Assembly: GCF_039535115.1 (NCBI RefSeq)
Contig: NZ_BAAAWO010000001.1
Coordinates: forward strand, 3,906,001 to 3,970,000
Length of the DNA stretch: 64,000 nt
Direction of reading: 5' to 3'
From: Paeniglutamicibacter sulfureus
GTDB taxonomy: Bacteria; Actinomycetota; Actinomycetes; Actinomycetales; Micrococcaceae
The position numbers and the translations under genes were made by a program. Below are positions 32,864 to 40,373 of this stretch, piece after piece. Position 1 is the first letter of the stretch. The number at the start of each line of letters is the position of its first letter. The notes below the pieces were generated by a model. It saw only the letters and a list, made by a program, of their open reading frames with translations. It made no database searches and was not told where the DNA came from.

Positions 32864-34317
32864 GCACCTCGGAGCACGTCCAGCCGCACACCCTTCGTGC
32901 GGCCGTCAAATACGGGAAAATGAATCGCCGGGCATGGATTGTCACGTCCTTGCTGGTTGTCTTCCAAATCATCAACTTCGCCGACAAGGCGGTGCTGGGC
33001 CTCGTCGCCGACTCGGCCATCAAGGAACTGGGCCTCACCGCGGGCCAGTTCGGACTCATCGGCAGCGCATTCTTCTTCCTCTTCGCCATCGCCGCGGTGG
33101 CCGTGGGCTTCCTGGCCGGCAAGGTCTCCACCCGCTGGATCCTGCTGACCATGGGCATCAGCTGGGCCGTGCTGCAGTTCCCGATGCTGTTCGGCGGCGG
33201 CGCGGCGGTCCTCCTGGTCACCCGCATCCTGCTCGGCGGGGCCGAGGGCCCGGCAACCCCCATTTCCCTGCAGCACGTCCACGGCTGGTTCCCGGCCAAG
33301 GAGCGCGGCTTCCCCTCCAGCATCATTGCCATTGGCTCCACGCTCGGACCCATCATCGCGGCCCCCATCCTGGCCGGCATCATCGCGCACCCGGCACTCG
33401 GCTGGCGTTGGGCCTTCGGGTTCCTGGGCATAGTGGGCCTGCTCTGGAGCGTTGTCTGGTTCCTCGTGGGGCGGGACGGACCCTACAGCCACATCACCGG
33501 GAAGAAGGCCGCCACCGAGGCGGAACCGGCGAAGGTCCCGGAGGCCGCGGTGCCCCGGGAGCAGCCGGCCGTCGGAAAGCCGGGCGCAAGCATCACCGAA
33601 CGTGCCGACCTCCTCAAGCTGGTGCCCATCCGCCGGGTGCTGCGCTCGAGAATGTTCATTGCTGCCGTCCTGGCCGGTGCCGGCTGCTTCTGGGCCCAGG
33701 GCTTCCTGACCACCTGGTCGCCGAAGTACCTCGGCTCGGTGGTTGCCCTCTCGCCCGAGATGATCGGCCTGGTTTCGACCTTCCCGTGGGTCATCGGCGC
33801 CCTGGCGCTGCTGGTGCTGGGATACACCTCGCGGTACCTGATGCGCCGCGGCGTCACGGTGCGCTGGGCCATGGGCGCCCTGTTCGGCGCTTCGCTGCTG
33901 GTCTCGGGCATCTGCTTCACCGTGCTGCCGCACCTGCACGGCTACGCAGCGGTGACGGCGCTGACTCTTGGCGCCGGATTGGCGATGATCTACCCGCTGG
34001 CCCCCACCGCCATCGCGTTCTGTGTCGCCTCCAAGCAGCGCGCGGCCATCATGGCCACGCTGACCGGGCTGGCCTCGGTCGGCGGCGTCATAGCCCCGGC
34101 CATGGTCGGATCGCTCATGGACCGCGCCGGATACATTCCCGGTCCCAAGGGCGTGCGCGACAGCGCGGAAATGGCCTCGTTGCTGGCCCAGGGCATGAAC
34201 TCGTCATTCTCCATGATCGGGATCTACCTGGTCGTCGTGGGTGTCATCTGCGTCCTGCTGCTGAACCCGGACCGCACCGCCGAACGCCTGCAGACCAGGT
34301 TCGCCTTCAACGGATAA
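32860..34317 (+). CDS. MFS transporter (anion:cation symporter type)
   Basis: A 485-residue twelve-helix symporter. The N-terminal half has IINFADKAVLGLVADSAIKE, typical of the ACS branch, then FFLFAIAAVAVGFLAGKVST (loop 2-3) and GGAEGPATPISLQHVHGWFP (helix 4-5). The central cytoplasmic loop is long and charged (ITGKKAATEAEPAKVPEAAV). The ACS branch moves organic anions such as aromatic acids, hexuronates or tartrate. It starts with ATGA across the hydrolase stop, so the two are coupled. A strong bidirectional hairpin follows. Confidence 0.88.
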   Translation: MSTSEHVQPHTLRAAVKYGKMNRRAWIVTSLLVVFQIINFADKAVLGLVADSAIKELGLTAGQFGLIGSAFFFLFAIAAVAVGFLAGKVSTRWILLTMGISWAVLQFPMLFGGGAAVLLVTRILLGGAEGPATPISLQHVHGWFPAKERGFPSSIIAIGSTLGPIIAAPILAGIIAHPALGWRWAFGFLGIVGLLWSVVWFLVGRDGPYSHITGKKAATEAEPAKVPEAAVPREQPAVGKPGASITERADLLKLVPIRRVLRSRMFIAAVLAGAGCFWAQGFLTTWSPKYLGSVVALSPEMIGLVSTFPWVIGALALLVLGYTSRYLMRRGVTVRWAMGALFGASLLVSGICFTVLPHLHGYAAVTALTLGAGLAMIYPLAPTAIAFCVASKQRAAIMATLTGLASVGGVIAPAMVGSLMDRAGYIPGPKGVRDSAEMASLLAQGMNSSFSMIGIYLVVVGVICVLLLNPDRTAERLQTRFAFNG

Positions 34318-34338
34318 CCGCAAAGGCACCAAGCAACC

Positions 34339-34385
34339 GCGGGGCGCGGGGGGAAGAATCGTTCTTCCCCCACGCCCCGCGCGTT
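34339..34385. terminator. bidirectional hairpin terminator
   Basis: A long stem, GCGGGGCG plus GGGGGAAGAA pairing with TTCTTCCCCC plus CGCCCCGC (one mismatch), loop TCG, ending in GCGTTTTC. It separates the MFS gene from the convergent FAD monooxygenase gene. Confidence 0.8.
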
Positions 34386-34386
34386 T

Positions 34387-35532
34387 TCAGCCGCCCTTGC
34401 CGGTCATGGTGAACGTGGCGGCAACGGCGGCCGAAAACCGCTCCGACTCGAAGAGCACACGGGCCAGCGCATCGCGCGACCCCACGGCGGGGCCCCACAG
34501 CGGGCGCCCCAGCGCCATGTTCACGTGCGCCTGCCGCCCGGCCCGCCGGGCGGAGGCAAGACGCCGGCGGGAAAAGCCGGCGAGTTGCTCCTCGAGCCGG
34601 TCCCGGGGCTGCTGCCCGCCCAGCGCCGCCCCCAGGATGGGGGCCAAGGCGGCGGCATCGCGCAACCCCAGCGTCATGCCCTGGCCCCCGATGGGGCTGA
34701 CCTCGTGGGCAGCATCCCCGATCAGAACCAGGTCCCCGTGGTTCATGGATGCCACGGCGAAATTCGCGGTCCCGAATTCGCTGAGCATGGAGTTTTCGCC
34801 GGCCTCCACCCGGTGCCCGGTCCGCCGCGCAATGAGTTCGGGCAGCGAGGGGGACCGCTCATCCCGGAGCCGGGAAACCCAGCGCCTCCGGTTCCCCGGG
34901 AGGGGGAACGACTCGGTGATCCCGTGCTCGTGCAGAAACAGGGCCGCCACCGGGCCGAAATCGGTGCCGTCCGGGTAGTCGCCCATGAGGTAGCGATCGG
35001 GCAGGTCCCTGCCGCGGAAGGAGACCAGCGCCGCCCGCCGCACGGCCGACCGCGTGCCGTCGGCGCCGATGAGGAAGCGGCATTCGAACCGGGTGGGTCC
35101 GCCGGCGGCCGCGGCCTCAACGACGTGGAACCCCGGGTGCGCGGTGTACGAGGTGAATTCGTGCCCGGCCAGCAGCGCCGAGGGATCCAGCTCCCGCAGA
35201 CGGTCGCGCAACAGCCCGACCGTCCGGTTTTGCGGCAACGACAACACGAACCGGTGACCGGCCGGGATGGAGCCGAACCCCAGTTCCGCCACGACCCGTC
35301 CGCGGGAGATGCCGACCCCGCGGGTGATCCGCACCCCGGCCTCCACGGCAGCCGGTCCGACCCCGAGCCCATCCAGGACCGCGAGCCCCGGCGGGTGGAT
35401 CCCGATGGCCCGCGAATGCTCCCCGACCCCGGTCCGGGACTCGAGCACGCGCACGCTGTGTCCGCCCTGGCGCAGCAGGATCGCCAGCGCCATCCCGCTG
35501 GGGCCGGCCCCGACTATCAGGACGTCGATCAT
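34387..35532 (-). CDS. FAD-dependent monooxygenase of the type III PKS operon
   Basis: A 381-residue flavoprotein hydroxylase of the UbiH/PheA class. GxGxxG motif DVLIVGAGPSGMALAILLRQ at the N-terminus, the DG motif FLIGADGTRSAVRRAAL at about residue 150, and the GD motif LVLIGDAAHEVSPIGGQGMT at about residue 275. The ATG at 35532 overlaps the methyltransferase stop as ATGA; a much longer frame to 36141 is a shadow. It is third in a PKS-methyltransferase-oxygenase unit, so it probably hydroxylates or oxidises the polyketide aromatic ring, as SrsC-like enzymes do for alkylresorcinols. Confidence 0.87.
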   Translation of the reverse strand: MIDVLIVGAGPSGMALAILLRQGGHSVRVLESRTGVGEHSRAIGIHPPGLAVLDGLGVGPAAVEAGVRITRGVGISRGRVVAELGFGSIPAGHRFVLSLPQNRTVGLLRDRLRELDPSALLAGHEFTSYTAHPGFHVVEAAAAGGPTRFECRFLIGADGTRSAVRRAALVSFRGRDLPDRYLMGDYPDGTDFGPVAALFLHEHGITESFPLPGNRRRWVSRLRDERSPSLPELIARRTGHRVEAGENSMLSEFGTANFAVASMNHGDLVLIGDAAHEVSPIGGQGMTLGLRDAAALAPILGAALGGQQPRDRLEEQLAGFSRRRLASARRAGRQAHVNMALGRPLWGPAVGSRDALARVLFESERFSAAVAATFTMTGKGG

Positions 35533-36239
35533 CGGCCGGCCGGTGGTTCCCTGCGCCAGATGGCCAGGTTCCGGTACATCCCGGCGGCGTGCGCGTGCCA
35601 TCCGCGCGGCAGCACCCGGGCGAGTTCGTCGCGGGTGAAACTGCGCCGGATGGAGGTGAGGCCGTCGCGCCGGATGAACGAGGTGCCGGCCAGGGGCAGG
35701 GTGGCCAGCCCGAAAAGCAGCAGGGCGCTGCGCCGGCGCCGGATGTCGCTGTGGATCGCCAGCGAGCGGGCAAGCACCTGGCTGTCGGCCAGGACGCCCG
35801 ACAGCGCCGGCGGATCCAGGTGGTGCAGGACGTGGTTGGAGATGACCACGTCGAACACCTGTCCCTCGGCCACCAGTTCCGCGCTGGCCGCCCGCCGGAA
35901 TTCGAGCTCCTCGGGGCCGAAGCCGGCAGCGGCAGCCGCCCGGGAGGCAAAATCGTGGGCGCGCGGGTCCGGGTCGATGCCCGTCACCTTGAGGCTCAGC
36001 CCGTCGGCCCGTGCCCAGCGCAGGAGCGCCAGTGCAATGTCGCCGCCGCCGCAGCCGATGTCCAGGATGGTGGCGGTGCGGTTGCGCGGGAGCGCCGGTC
36101 GAACGAGCCCCAGGTACACGCTCCGCCACCCTGACACGCATCGGTTCACCAGCGGGAACTGCGCGTAGGTCCGCTCCAGCATCAGCGGATCGGCATCAGG
36201 GCTGTCCATTTCCTCGAATGCGGCAATGTCCCGTTGCAT
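35529..36239 (-). CDS. SAM-dependent methyltransferase of the type III PKS operon
   Basis: A 236-residue class I methyltransferase. Motif I ATILDIGCGGGDIALALLRW binds S-adenosylmethionine, motif II KVTGIDPDPRAHDFAS, and VFDVVISNHVLHHLDPPALS is the post-II region. The start is ATG at 36239, 11 nt after the PKS stop; a longer frame to 36326 overlaps the PKS gene and is less likely. It likely methylates the ring or a hydroxyl of the polyketide, or a partly processed intermediate. The 4-nt overlap with the oxygenase gene shows coupled translation. Confidence 0.85.
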   Translation of the reverse strand: MQRDIAAFEEMDSPDADPLMLERTYAQFPLVNRCVSGWRSVYLGLVRPALPRNRTATILDIGCGGGDIALALLRWARADGLSLKVTGIDPDPRAHDFASRAAAAAGFGPEELEFRRAASAELVAEGQVFDVVISNHVLHHLDPPALSGVLADSQVLARSLAIHSDIRRRRSALLLFGLATLPLAGTSFIRRDGLTSIRRSFTRDELARVLPRGWHAHAAGMYRNLAIWRREPPAGR

Positions 36240-36250
36240 GTCCGGGGCGC

Positions 36251-37390
36251 CTAGCCCTGCCTCCCCGAAACCAGGGTCATCAGGGACGTCTCGACGGTGA
36301 GACCGGGGCCAAAGGCCATGGAGCACACGCGCTCGCCGGATGACGATGCCCGGGAAATGTTCTCGTCCATGATGTCCTTGAGCACGAACAGCACCGTGGA
36401 ACTGGACATGTTCCCGTAGTCGTTGAGGATCCGCCGCGCCGGCACCAATTGGTCGTCGCCCAACTGCAGGCGCTTCTGCACGCGGTCAAGGATGGCGCGT
36501 CCGCCGGGGTGGATGCCCCAGTGCGGGATGTCGGCATAGGCATCGCCCAGCGTCGGGTCCCGGGCCAGCAGCGGTTCCAAGGCGCCAACGATGTGGTCGT
36601 CGATGATGTGCGGGACATAGGTTCCCAAGACCATTTCAAAGCCCTCGTCCCCGATGTTCCAGGCCATGGCCTCCTCGCCTACCGGGGTCAGCACCGTCTC
36701 GAAGTGGTCCAACCGCAGGCCGGACCCGGAGTGCTGGCGGGCGGTGACGATGGCGGCGGCGGCCCCGTCGGCAAAGAGCGCGGAGCCCATGATGGTGTCG
36801 GGGTCGTTCGAGCTGCGCACGTGGATGGAACACAGCTCTGCGCAGACCACCAGGACCACGGCGTTGGGGTCGGCCTCGCAAAAGCTCTTGGCGGCGCGCA
36901 GGGCCGGGAAGGCGGCGTAGCATCCCATGAATCCCAGGTGGTATCGCTGGGTTGCCGGGCTCAGGCCCAGTGCCCTGACCAATTGGTAGTCGGGCCCGGG
37001 GTTGTAGAAGCCGGTGCAGGAGACCGTGATGACGTGGGTGATGTCGCCGGGTGCAAGATCGGGGCAGGCATCCAGGGCCTTTTGTGCAGATTCGATGTAG
37101 AGTCCGGGCGCCGTGGAGGCAAAGACCTCGTTGCGTTCCTTGGTGCTGGGTCGCAGCAGCAGCCCCGACTCCGCGTCGAAGAAGAGGGGGTTCTCGGCCA
37201 CCGTCTCGGTGGTGAATTCGGTGACCGCAGTATGGCGGGTCGAAATCTGCGCGGAGTCAAAGGACGTATTGATCAGGCGCTGGCCCAATCGGGTCAGGCC
37301 GGGTTGGGCGGCAAAAACGTCCCGTACCTTGTCCTGGTACAGGATGGTTGGCGGAACTGCTGTTTGGATGGTTCTCATCATCACCGGCAT
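36251..37390 (-). CDS. type III polyketide synthase
   Basis: A 379-residue chalcone-synthase-like enzyme that condenses malonyl-CoA units on an acyl-CoA starter. The catalytic triad is visible: Cys in YHLGFMGCYAAFPALRAA, His in PHWGIHPGGRAILDR and Asn in LNDYGNMSSSTVLFVLKD. TVSCTGFYNPGPDYQLVRAL is the conserved strand near the active site, and FGPGLTVETSLM the C-terminal loop. The family resembles bacterial alkylresorcinol/alkylpyrone synthases; the small size and paired methyltransferase and flavoprotein suggest a methylated phenolic lipid or quinone. The start ATG at 37390 lacks a clear ribosome site; an in-frame ATG at 37381 is possible. Confidence 0.93.
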   Translation of the reverse strand: MPVMMRTIQTAVPPTILYQDKVRDVFAAQPGLTRLGQRLINTSFDSAQISTRHTAVTEFTTETVAENPLFFDAESGLLLRPSTKERNEVFASTAPGLYIESAQKALDACPDLAPGDITHVITVSCTGFYNPGPDYQLVRALGLSPATQRYHLGFMGCYAAFPALRAAKSFCEADPNAVVLVVCAELCSIHVRSSNDPDTIMGSALFADGAAAAIVTARQHSGSGLRLDHFETVLTPVGEEAMAWNIGDEGFEMVLGTYVPHIIDDHIVGALEPLLARDPTLGDAYADIPHWGIHPGGRAILDRVQKRLQLGDDQLVPARRILNDYGNMSSSTVLFVLKDIMDENISRASSSGERVCSMAFGPGLTVETSLMTLVSGRQG

Positions 37391-37581
37391 GAAACCGAGC
37401 CTATGGCCCGATGCCGTTGGGGTAAAGGGGCACGTCGCGGCAGAGGTGTCGCCCGGGGAAGGCCACGGAAAACGGGACCCCCAAAAAGTGCTGGCATCCT
37501 TGCGCGCTCAGGAGTATCGTCTGTGTGTGGGGAGACCAGTCGCGGTCGTAAGTGATCCCGCCCCAGGGTGAGAGGTAATTG

Positions 37582-37719
37582 ATGCCAGACAAATCACCAC
37601 ATAGACATGAACACAAGAAGCCTGCCGGCAAGTCGATCAAGGCGCGACGCGCGGAGAAGCGCTCGAAGAACGCACCTGCGACAGAGACCGAGCAGGTCAC
37701 CCACATCAAGAAACACTGA
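37582..37719 (+). CDS. small basic protein, 45 residues
   Basis: Short open frame from the ATG at 37582 with AGAGG 7 nt upstream. The product is very basic and hydrophilic (HEHKKPAGKSIKARRAEKRS) and ends in THIKKH. A nearby hairpin closes the unit. I do not know a family name; small proteins of this type are found repeatedly in Micrococcaceae, and a nucleic-acid-binding role is only a guess from charge. It lies in the 190-bp space upstream of the type III PKS gene, on the opposite strand. Confidence 0.6.
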   Translation: MPDKSPHRHEHKKPAGKSIKARRAEKRSKNAPATETEQVTHIKKH

Positions 37720-37749
37720 GCAACTTGATGATTGGAGATAGTTTTACCG

Positions 37750-37785
37750 GAAGCGGAGAAGAACAGACATCTTCTCCGCTTCTTC
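37750..37785 (+). terminator. hairpin terminator after the small basic protein gene
   Basis: Perfect 13-bp stem GAAGCGGAGAAGA / TCTTCTCCGCTTC with a 7-nt loop, followed by TTCC. Symmetric, so it could work on both strands. Confidence 0.68.
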
Positions 37786-37855
37786 CATGTCCACCTGTAG
37801 ATGGGAGCCCGCTGCGGGTAGTGGCGCGGGGGGAAAAAACTTTTTTGACATGATT

Positions 37856-37883
37856 CCAATCCGTTTGCCGTACGGCACCGAAT
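37856..37883 (+). promoter_or_regulatory. SigK-type promoter of the fasciclin lipoprotein gene
   Basis: CCAATCC (37856-37862), 15-bp spacer, CCGAAT (37878-37883). The same layout with the same spacing occurs at 40279-40306. It matches the mycobacterial SigK consensus (CCATCC...CCGAAT) and lies 77 bp before the ATG. Confidence 0.72.
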
Positions 37884-37959
37884 GCTCCATGACAGCCCGA
37901 ACCAACAGTGGTCGGGAAGGCGCGGAGACCAAGGGTCGACGCCAAGCAAGGAGCATGAC

Positions 37960-38646
37960 ATGAAGCGCATGAACAGCAAGTTTGCCTCAGCACTCGGACT
38001 GATTGCAGTTGCCACCGTTGGCCTGACCGCTTGCTCGGCGGGCACCGGCGGCGAAACCGCCGCACCTGCCTCTTCGGCCGCCCCGTCCAGTTCGTCGGCG
38101 GCACCGAGCAGCTCGGCAATGGCCAGCGAAGCGGCGATGGACCCGGCAGCAAACCTCGTGGGCTCGGGTTGCGCGGCATATGCCGAGGCAGTGCCCAGCG
38201 GAGAAGGCTCGGTTGCCGGCATGGCCAAGGACCCGGTCGCAGTGGCCGCCTCCAACAACCCGCTGCTCAAGACCCTTACCGCAGCGGTGTCAGGCAAGCT
38301 CAACCCCAAGGTCGATTTGGTTGACACCCTCAACGGTGCCGAGTTCACTGTCTTCGCCCCGGTAGACGAGGCCTTCGCAGCCATCCCGGAAAAGGACCTC
38401 AACGCAGCTGTCGCGGACGCAGACACCCTGAGCAGCATCCTGACCTACCACGTGATCCCCGGCCAGATCGCACCGAGCGACATCCCCGGCAGCCACACGA
38501 CTGTCCAGGGCGGGGACCTGGAGGTCACCGGCAGCGGTGACGAGCTCATGGTCAACGGCGCCACGGTGGTTTGCGGCGGCGTCCAGACCGCCAACGCAAC
38601 CGTCTATCTCGTCGACACCGTGCTGATGCCCCCGGCCAAGAAGTAG
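37960..38646 (+). CDS. fasciclin-domain lipoprotein (MPT83-like)
   Basis: A 228-residue surface lipoprotein. The signal peptide ends in VGLTACSAG with the lipidated Cys. A Ser/Ala-rich spacer (residues about 30-70) precedes one FAS1 domain (about 90-228): [20 protein letters not shown], then [20 protein letters not shown] (H1 region), [12 protein letters not shown] (H2 region, YHV) and [18 protein letters not shown]1 proteins mediate adhesion or matrix contacts. AAGGAGCATGAC precedes the ATG. In mycobacteria the homologues MPT70/MPT83 are the main SigK-dependent genes; here sigK follows directly, 160 bp downstream. Confidence 0.92.
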   Translation: MKRMNSKFASALGLIAVATVGLTACSAGTGGETAAPASSAAPSSSSAAPSSSAMASEAAMDPAANLVGSGCAAYAEAVPSGEGSVAGMAKDPVAVAASNNPLLKTLTAAVSGKLNPKVDLVDTLNGAEFTVFAPVDEAFAAIPEKDLNAAVADADTLSSILTYHVIPGQIAPSDIPGSHTTVQGGDLEVTGSGDELMVNGATVVCGGVQTANATVYLVDTVLMPPAKK

Positions 38647-38750
38647 CCGCGGCACGGCAGGGCAACCCACCAGGGGGTTGGTGTCTGATGGTCCCTTCCA
38701 TCACTCACCGGCCCCCTGCGGTCGATAGGCGTCGACCCGTGGTTCCGGCA

Positions 38751-38773
38751 GGCCGAAAAAATATTTTTCGGCC
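38751..38773 (+). other. tight A/T-core hairpin in the sigK leader
   Basis: GGCCGAAAAA-ATA-TTTTTCGGCC: 10-bp perfect arms with a 3-nt loop, between the fasciclin gene and sigK. It could attenuate readthrough into sigK or act as a partial terminator. Confidence 0.6.
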
Positions 38774-38806
38774 GCCGCACCAGAAAGGATGAAGGACGGG
38801 TTTGGA

Positions 38807-39409
38807 ATGCATGAGACGCTTTATCGCATGAGTTCACATCTACCAGGTGGCACGGAACAGACTTGGGCCCCGACCACCGAAGAACTGATGCTCCGGATTG
38901 CGGCAGGCAATGAGAGCGCTTTTGAAGAACTCTATGACCGTCTCTCGCCCCAGGTCTTCGGTCTGGTCCGACGCATCCTGAAGGACCAGGCTCAAAGCGA
39001 GGAAGTCACGCAAGAGGTATTTGTCGAAGCCTGGCAGCAGGCCTCACGCTACGACTCGGCCCGCGGAAAGGCGATCACCTGGCTGCTGACCCTGGCGCAC
39101 CGCCGGGCCGTCGACCGGGTTCGGGCCAGCCAAGCGAGCAAGGACCGCGACCTGCGCCAAGGCATCAAGGAATTCCAGGCGAGCTACGATGACGTTGAGG
39201 AAACGGCCATCCAGCACGATGAAAGCCGACGAGTCATCCAGGCCCTGGAACGGCTCAGCGAGACGCAGCGCGATGCCATTCAACTGGCCTATTTTGGGGG
39301 CTACACGCACATCGAGGTGGCCGAATTGCTCAAGATCCCGGTGGGAACCGCGAAAACACGAATACGCGACGGAATGAACAAACTTCGAGACCTGATGGGA
39401 GTGGCGTAA
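38807..39409 (+). CDS. sigK: ECF sigma factor SigK
   Basis: A 200-residue extracytoplasmic-function sigma factor. Region 2: NESAFEELYDRLSPQVFGLV, then AQSEEVTQEVFVEAWQQASR (2.2), SARGKAITWLLTLAHRRAVD (2.4). Region 4: ALERLSETQRDAIQLAYFGG, then YTHIEVAELLKIPVGTAKTR (4.2 helix-turn-helix). Length and order fit the SigK group. I choose the ATG at 38807 (AAGGACGG upstream) over 38789, whose only SD is adjacent; 38828 is also possible. It shares one base with rskA (TAATG). It directs the fasciclin and sulfite-oxidase-like promoters in this window. Confidence 0.9.
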   Translation: MHETLYRMSSHLPGGTEQTWAPTTEELMLRIAAGNESAFEELYDRLSPQVFGLVRRILKDQAQSEEVTQEVFVEAWQQASRYDSARGKAITWLLTLAHRRAVDRVRASQASKDRDLRQGIKEFQASYDDVEETAIQHDESRRVIQALERLSETQRDAIQLAYFGGYTHIEVAELLKIPVGTAKTRIRDGMNKLRDLMGVA

Positions 39410-40251
39410 TGGACAAGCACAAGAACGAGCTGACCGGCAGCTTCGCCCTGAACGCATTGGGCGACGATGAACGCGACGAACTGATCCGTCATGCAGAATC
39501 CTCCCCGGAGGTCCGTGACGAATTGGATGCACTGCAGGAAACGGCGGCACTTCTTGGCCAGTCGGCCGAACCCGTCGCACCCCCGGCCAGGCTCAAGGCC
39601 AATGTCATGTCCGCCATCCGGAACACCCCGCAGTTGCCGCCGGTCGACGCCGAGCGAGAAATTCCTGGCCACGGAGCCCCGGAAGCTTCGGGTCCCGCCG
39701 CAGAGGCAGCAAGGAAGGACCGCGCATCGGAGCGGTCGCCGGAGCCGGCCCCGCAGCGCACGCCCCCAACTGCCAAGGGCAACCAACGGATGTTCGCCTT
39801 GGCGGCCGGAGTGCTGCTGGTGGCATCCGGCGTGCTCAGCGGCGTGGTCGTCAACCAAAATGCGGAGCAGCAAAAGCTGGAGGAACAGCTGGCTGCCCTC
39901 AGCACGCAGCAAAACGAACTGACCCGCATCCTGACCGCCGCCGATGTCCAGTCCAAGAGCCAGCAACTGGACGACGGTGCCACGGTTACCTTGGCCTACT
40001 CGGCCTCCGAGGGCAAGATGGCGGTGACCACCGCCGGATTGCCCGCCCTGCCCAGCGACAAGGGGTACGAACTGTGGCTCATCTCCGGCACCGGTGCGGT
40101 ACCTGCCGGAATGGTCGACGGTACCAAGGCCGATGGCATGGTCATGGTTTCCGGGGCGATGGAGGGCGTGACACACTTCGGCATCACCGTGGAACCGGCT
40201 TCCGGCTCCCCGGCGCCAACGACCGAACCGATCCTCGTCCAGGAACTCTAG
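39409..40251 (+). CDS. rskA: anti-sigma-K factor RskA
   Basis: A 280-residue single-pass membrane anti-sigma factor. Residues 1-90 form the cytoplasmic SigK-binding domain (LTGSFALNALGDDERDELIR), a Pro/Glu-rich linker follows, then one transmembrane helix (FALAAGVLLVASGVLSGVVV) and an extracytoplasmic RskA C-terminal domain with GYELWLISGTGAVPAGMVDG and MVSGAMEGVTHFGITVEPAS. No zinc motif is needed in this family. Regulated proteolysis should release SigK. The coding start overlaps the sigK stop, which gives matched levels of the two proteins. Confidence 0.92.
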   Translation: MDKHKNELTGSFALNALGDDERDELIRHAESSPEVRDELDALQETAALLGQSAEPVAPPARLKANVMSAIRNTPQLPPVDAEREIPGHGAPEASGPAAEAARKDRASERSPEPAPQRTPPTAKGNQRMFALAAGVLLVASGVLSGVVVNQNAEQQKLEEQLAALSTQQNELTRILTAADVQSKSQQLDDGATVTLAYSASEGKMAVTTAGLPALPSDKGYELWLISGTGAVPAGMVDGTKADGMVMVSGAMEGVTHFGITVEPASGSPAPTTEPILVQEL

Positions 40252-40278
40252 GCGCCTGAAAGATTACGCGGCCGCCTT

Positions 40279-40306
40279 CCAATCCGCCGGTGGTACCGTT
40301 CCGAAT
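40279..40306 (+). promoter_or_regulatory. SigK-type promoter of the sulfite-oxidase-like gene
   Basis: CCAATCC (40279-40285), 15-bp spacer, CCGAAT (40301-40306), the same elements and spacing as upstream of the fasciclin gene. A small CCCCGC/GCGGGG hairpin follows in the leader. The site lies 68 bp before the ATG. Confidence 0.72.
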
Positions 40307-40373
40307 ACGTAGTGGTTAGTTGTTCCCCGCAGTCGCGGGGAGGAAGCATCACAACGTACGGGTGGGTGAACTC

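Noticed and set aside
32196..34412. A 738-codon plus-strand frame across the hydrolase and MFS genes
   Set aside because: It runs out of frame through two well-supported coupled genes and has Arg/Pro/Ser-rich composition typical of shadows.
37401..38438. 345-codon minus-strand frame over the fasciclin gene
   Set aside because: Antisense shadow of the lipoprotein gene and its promoter region.
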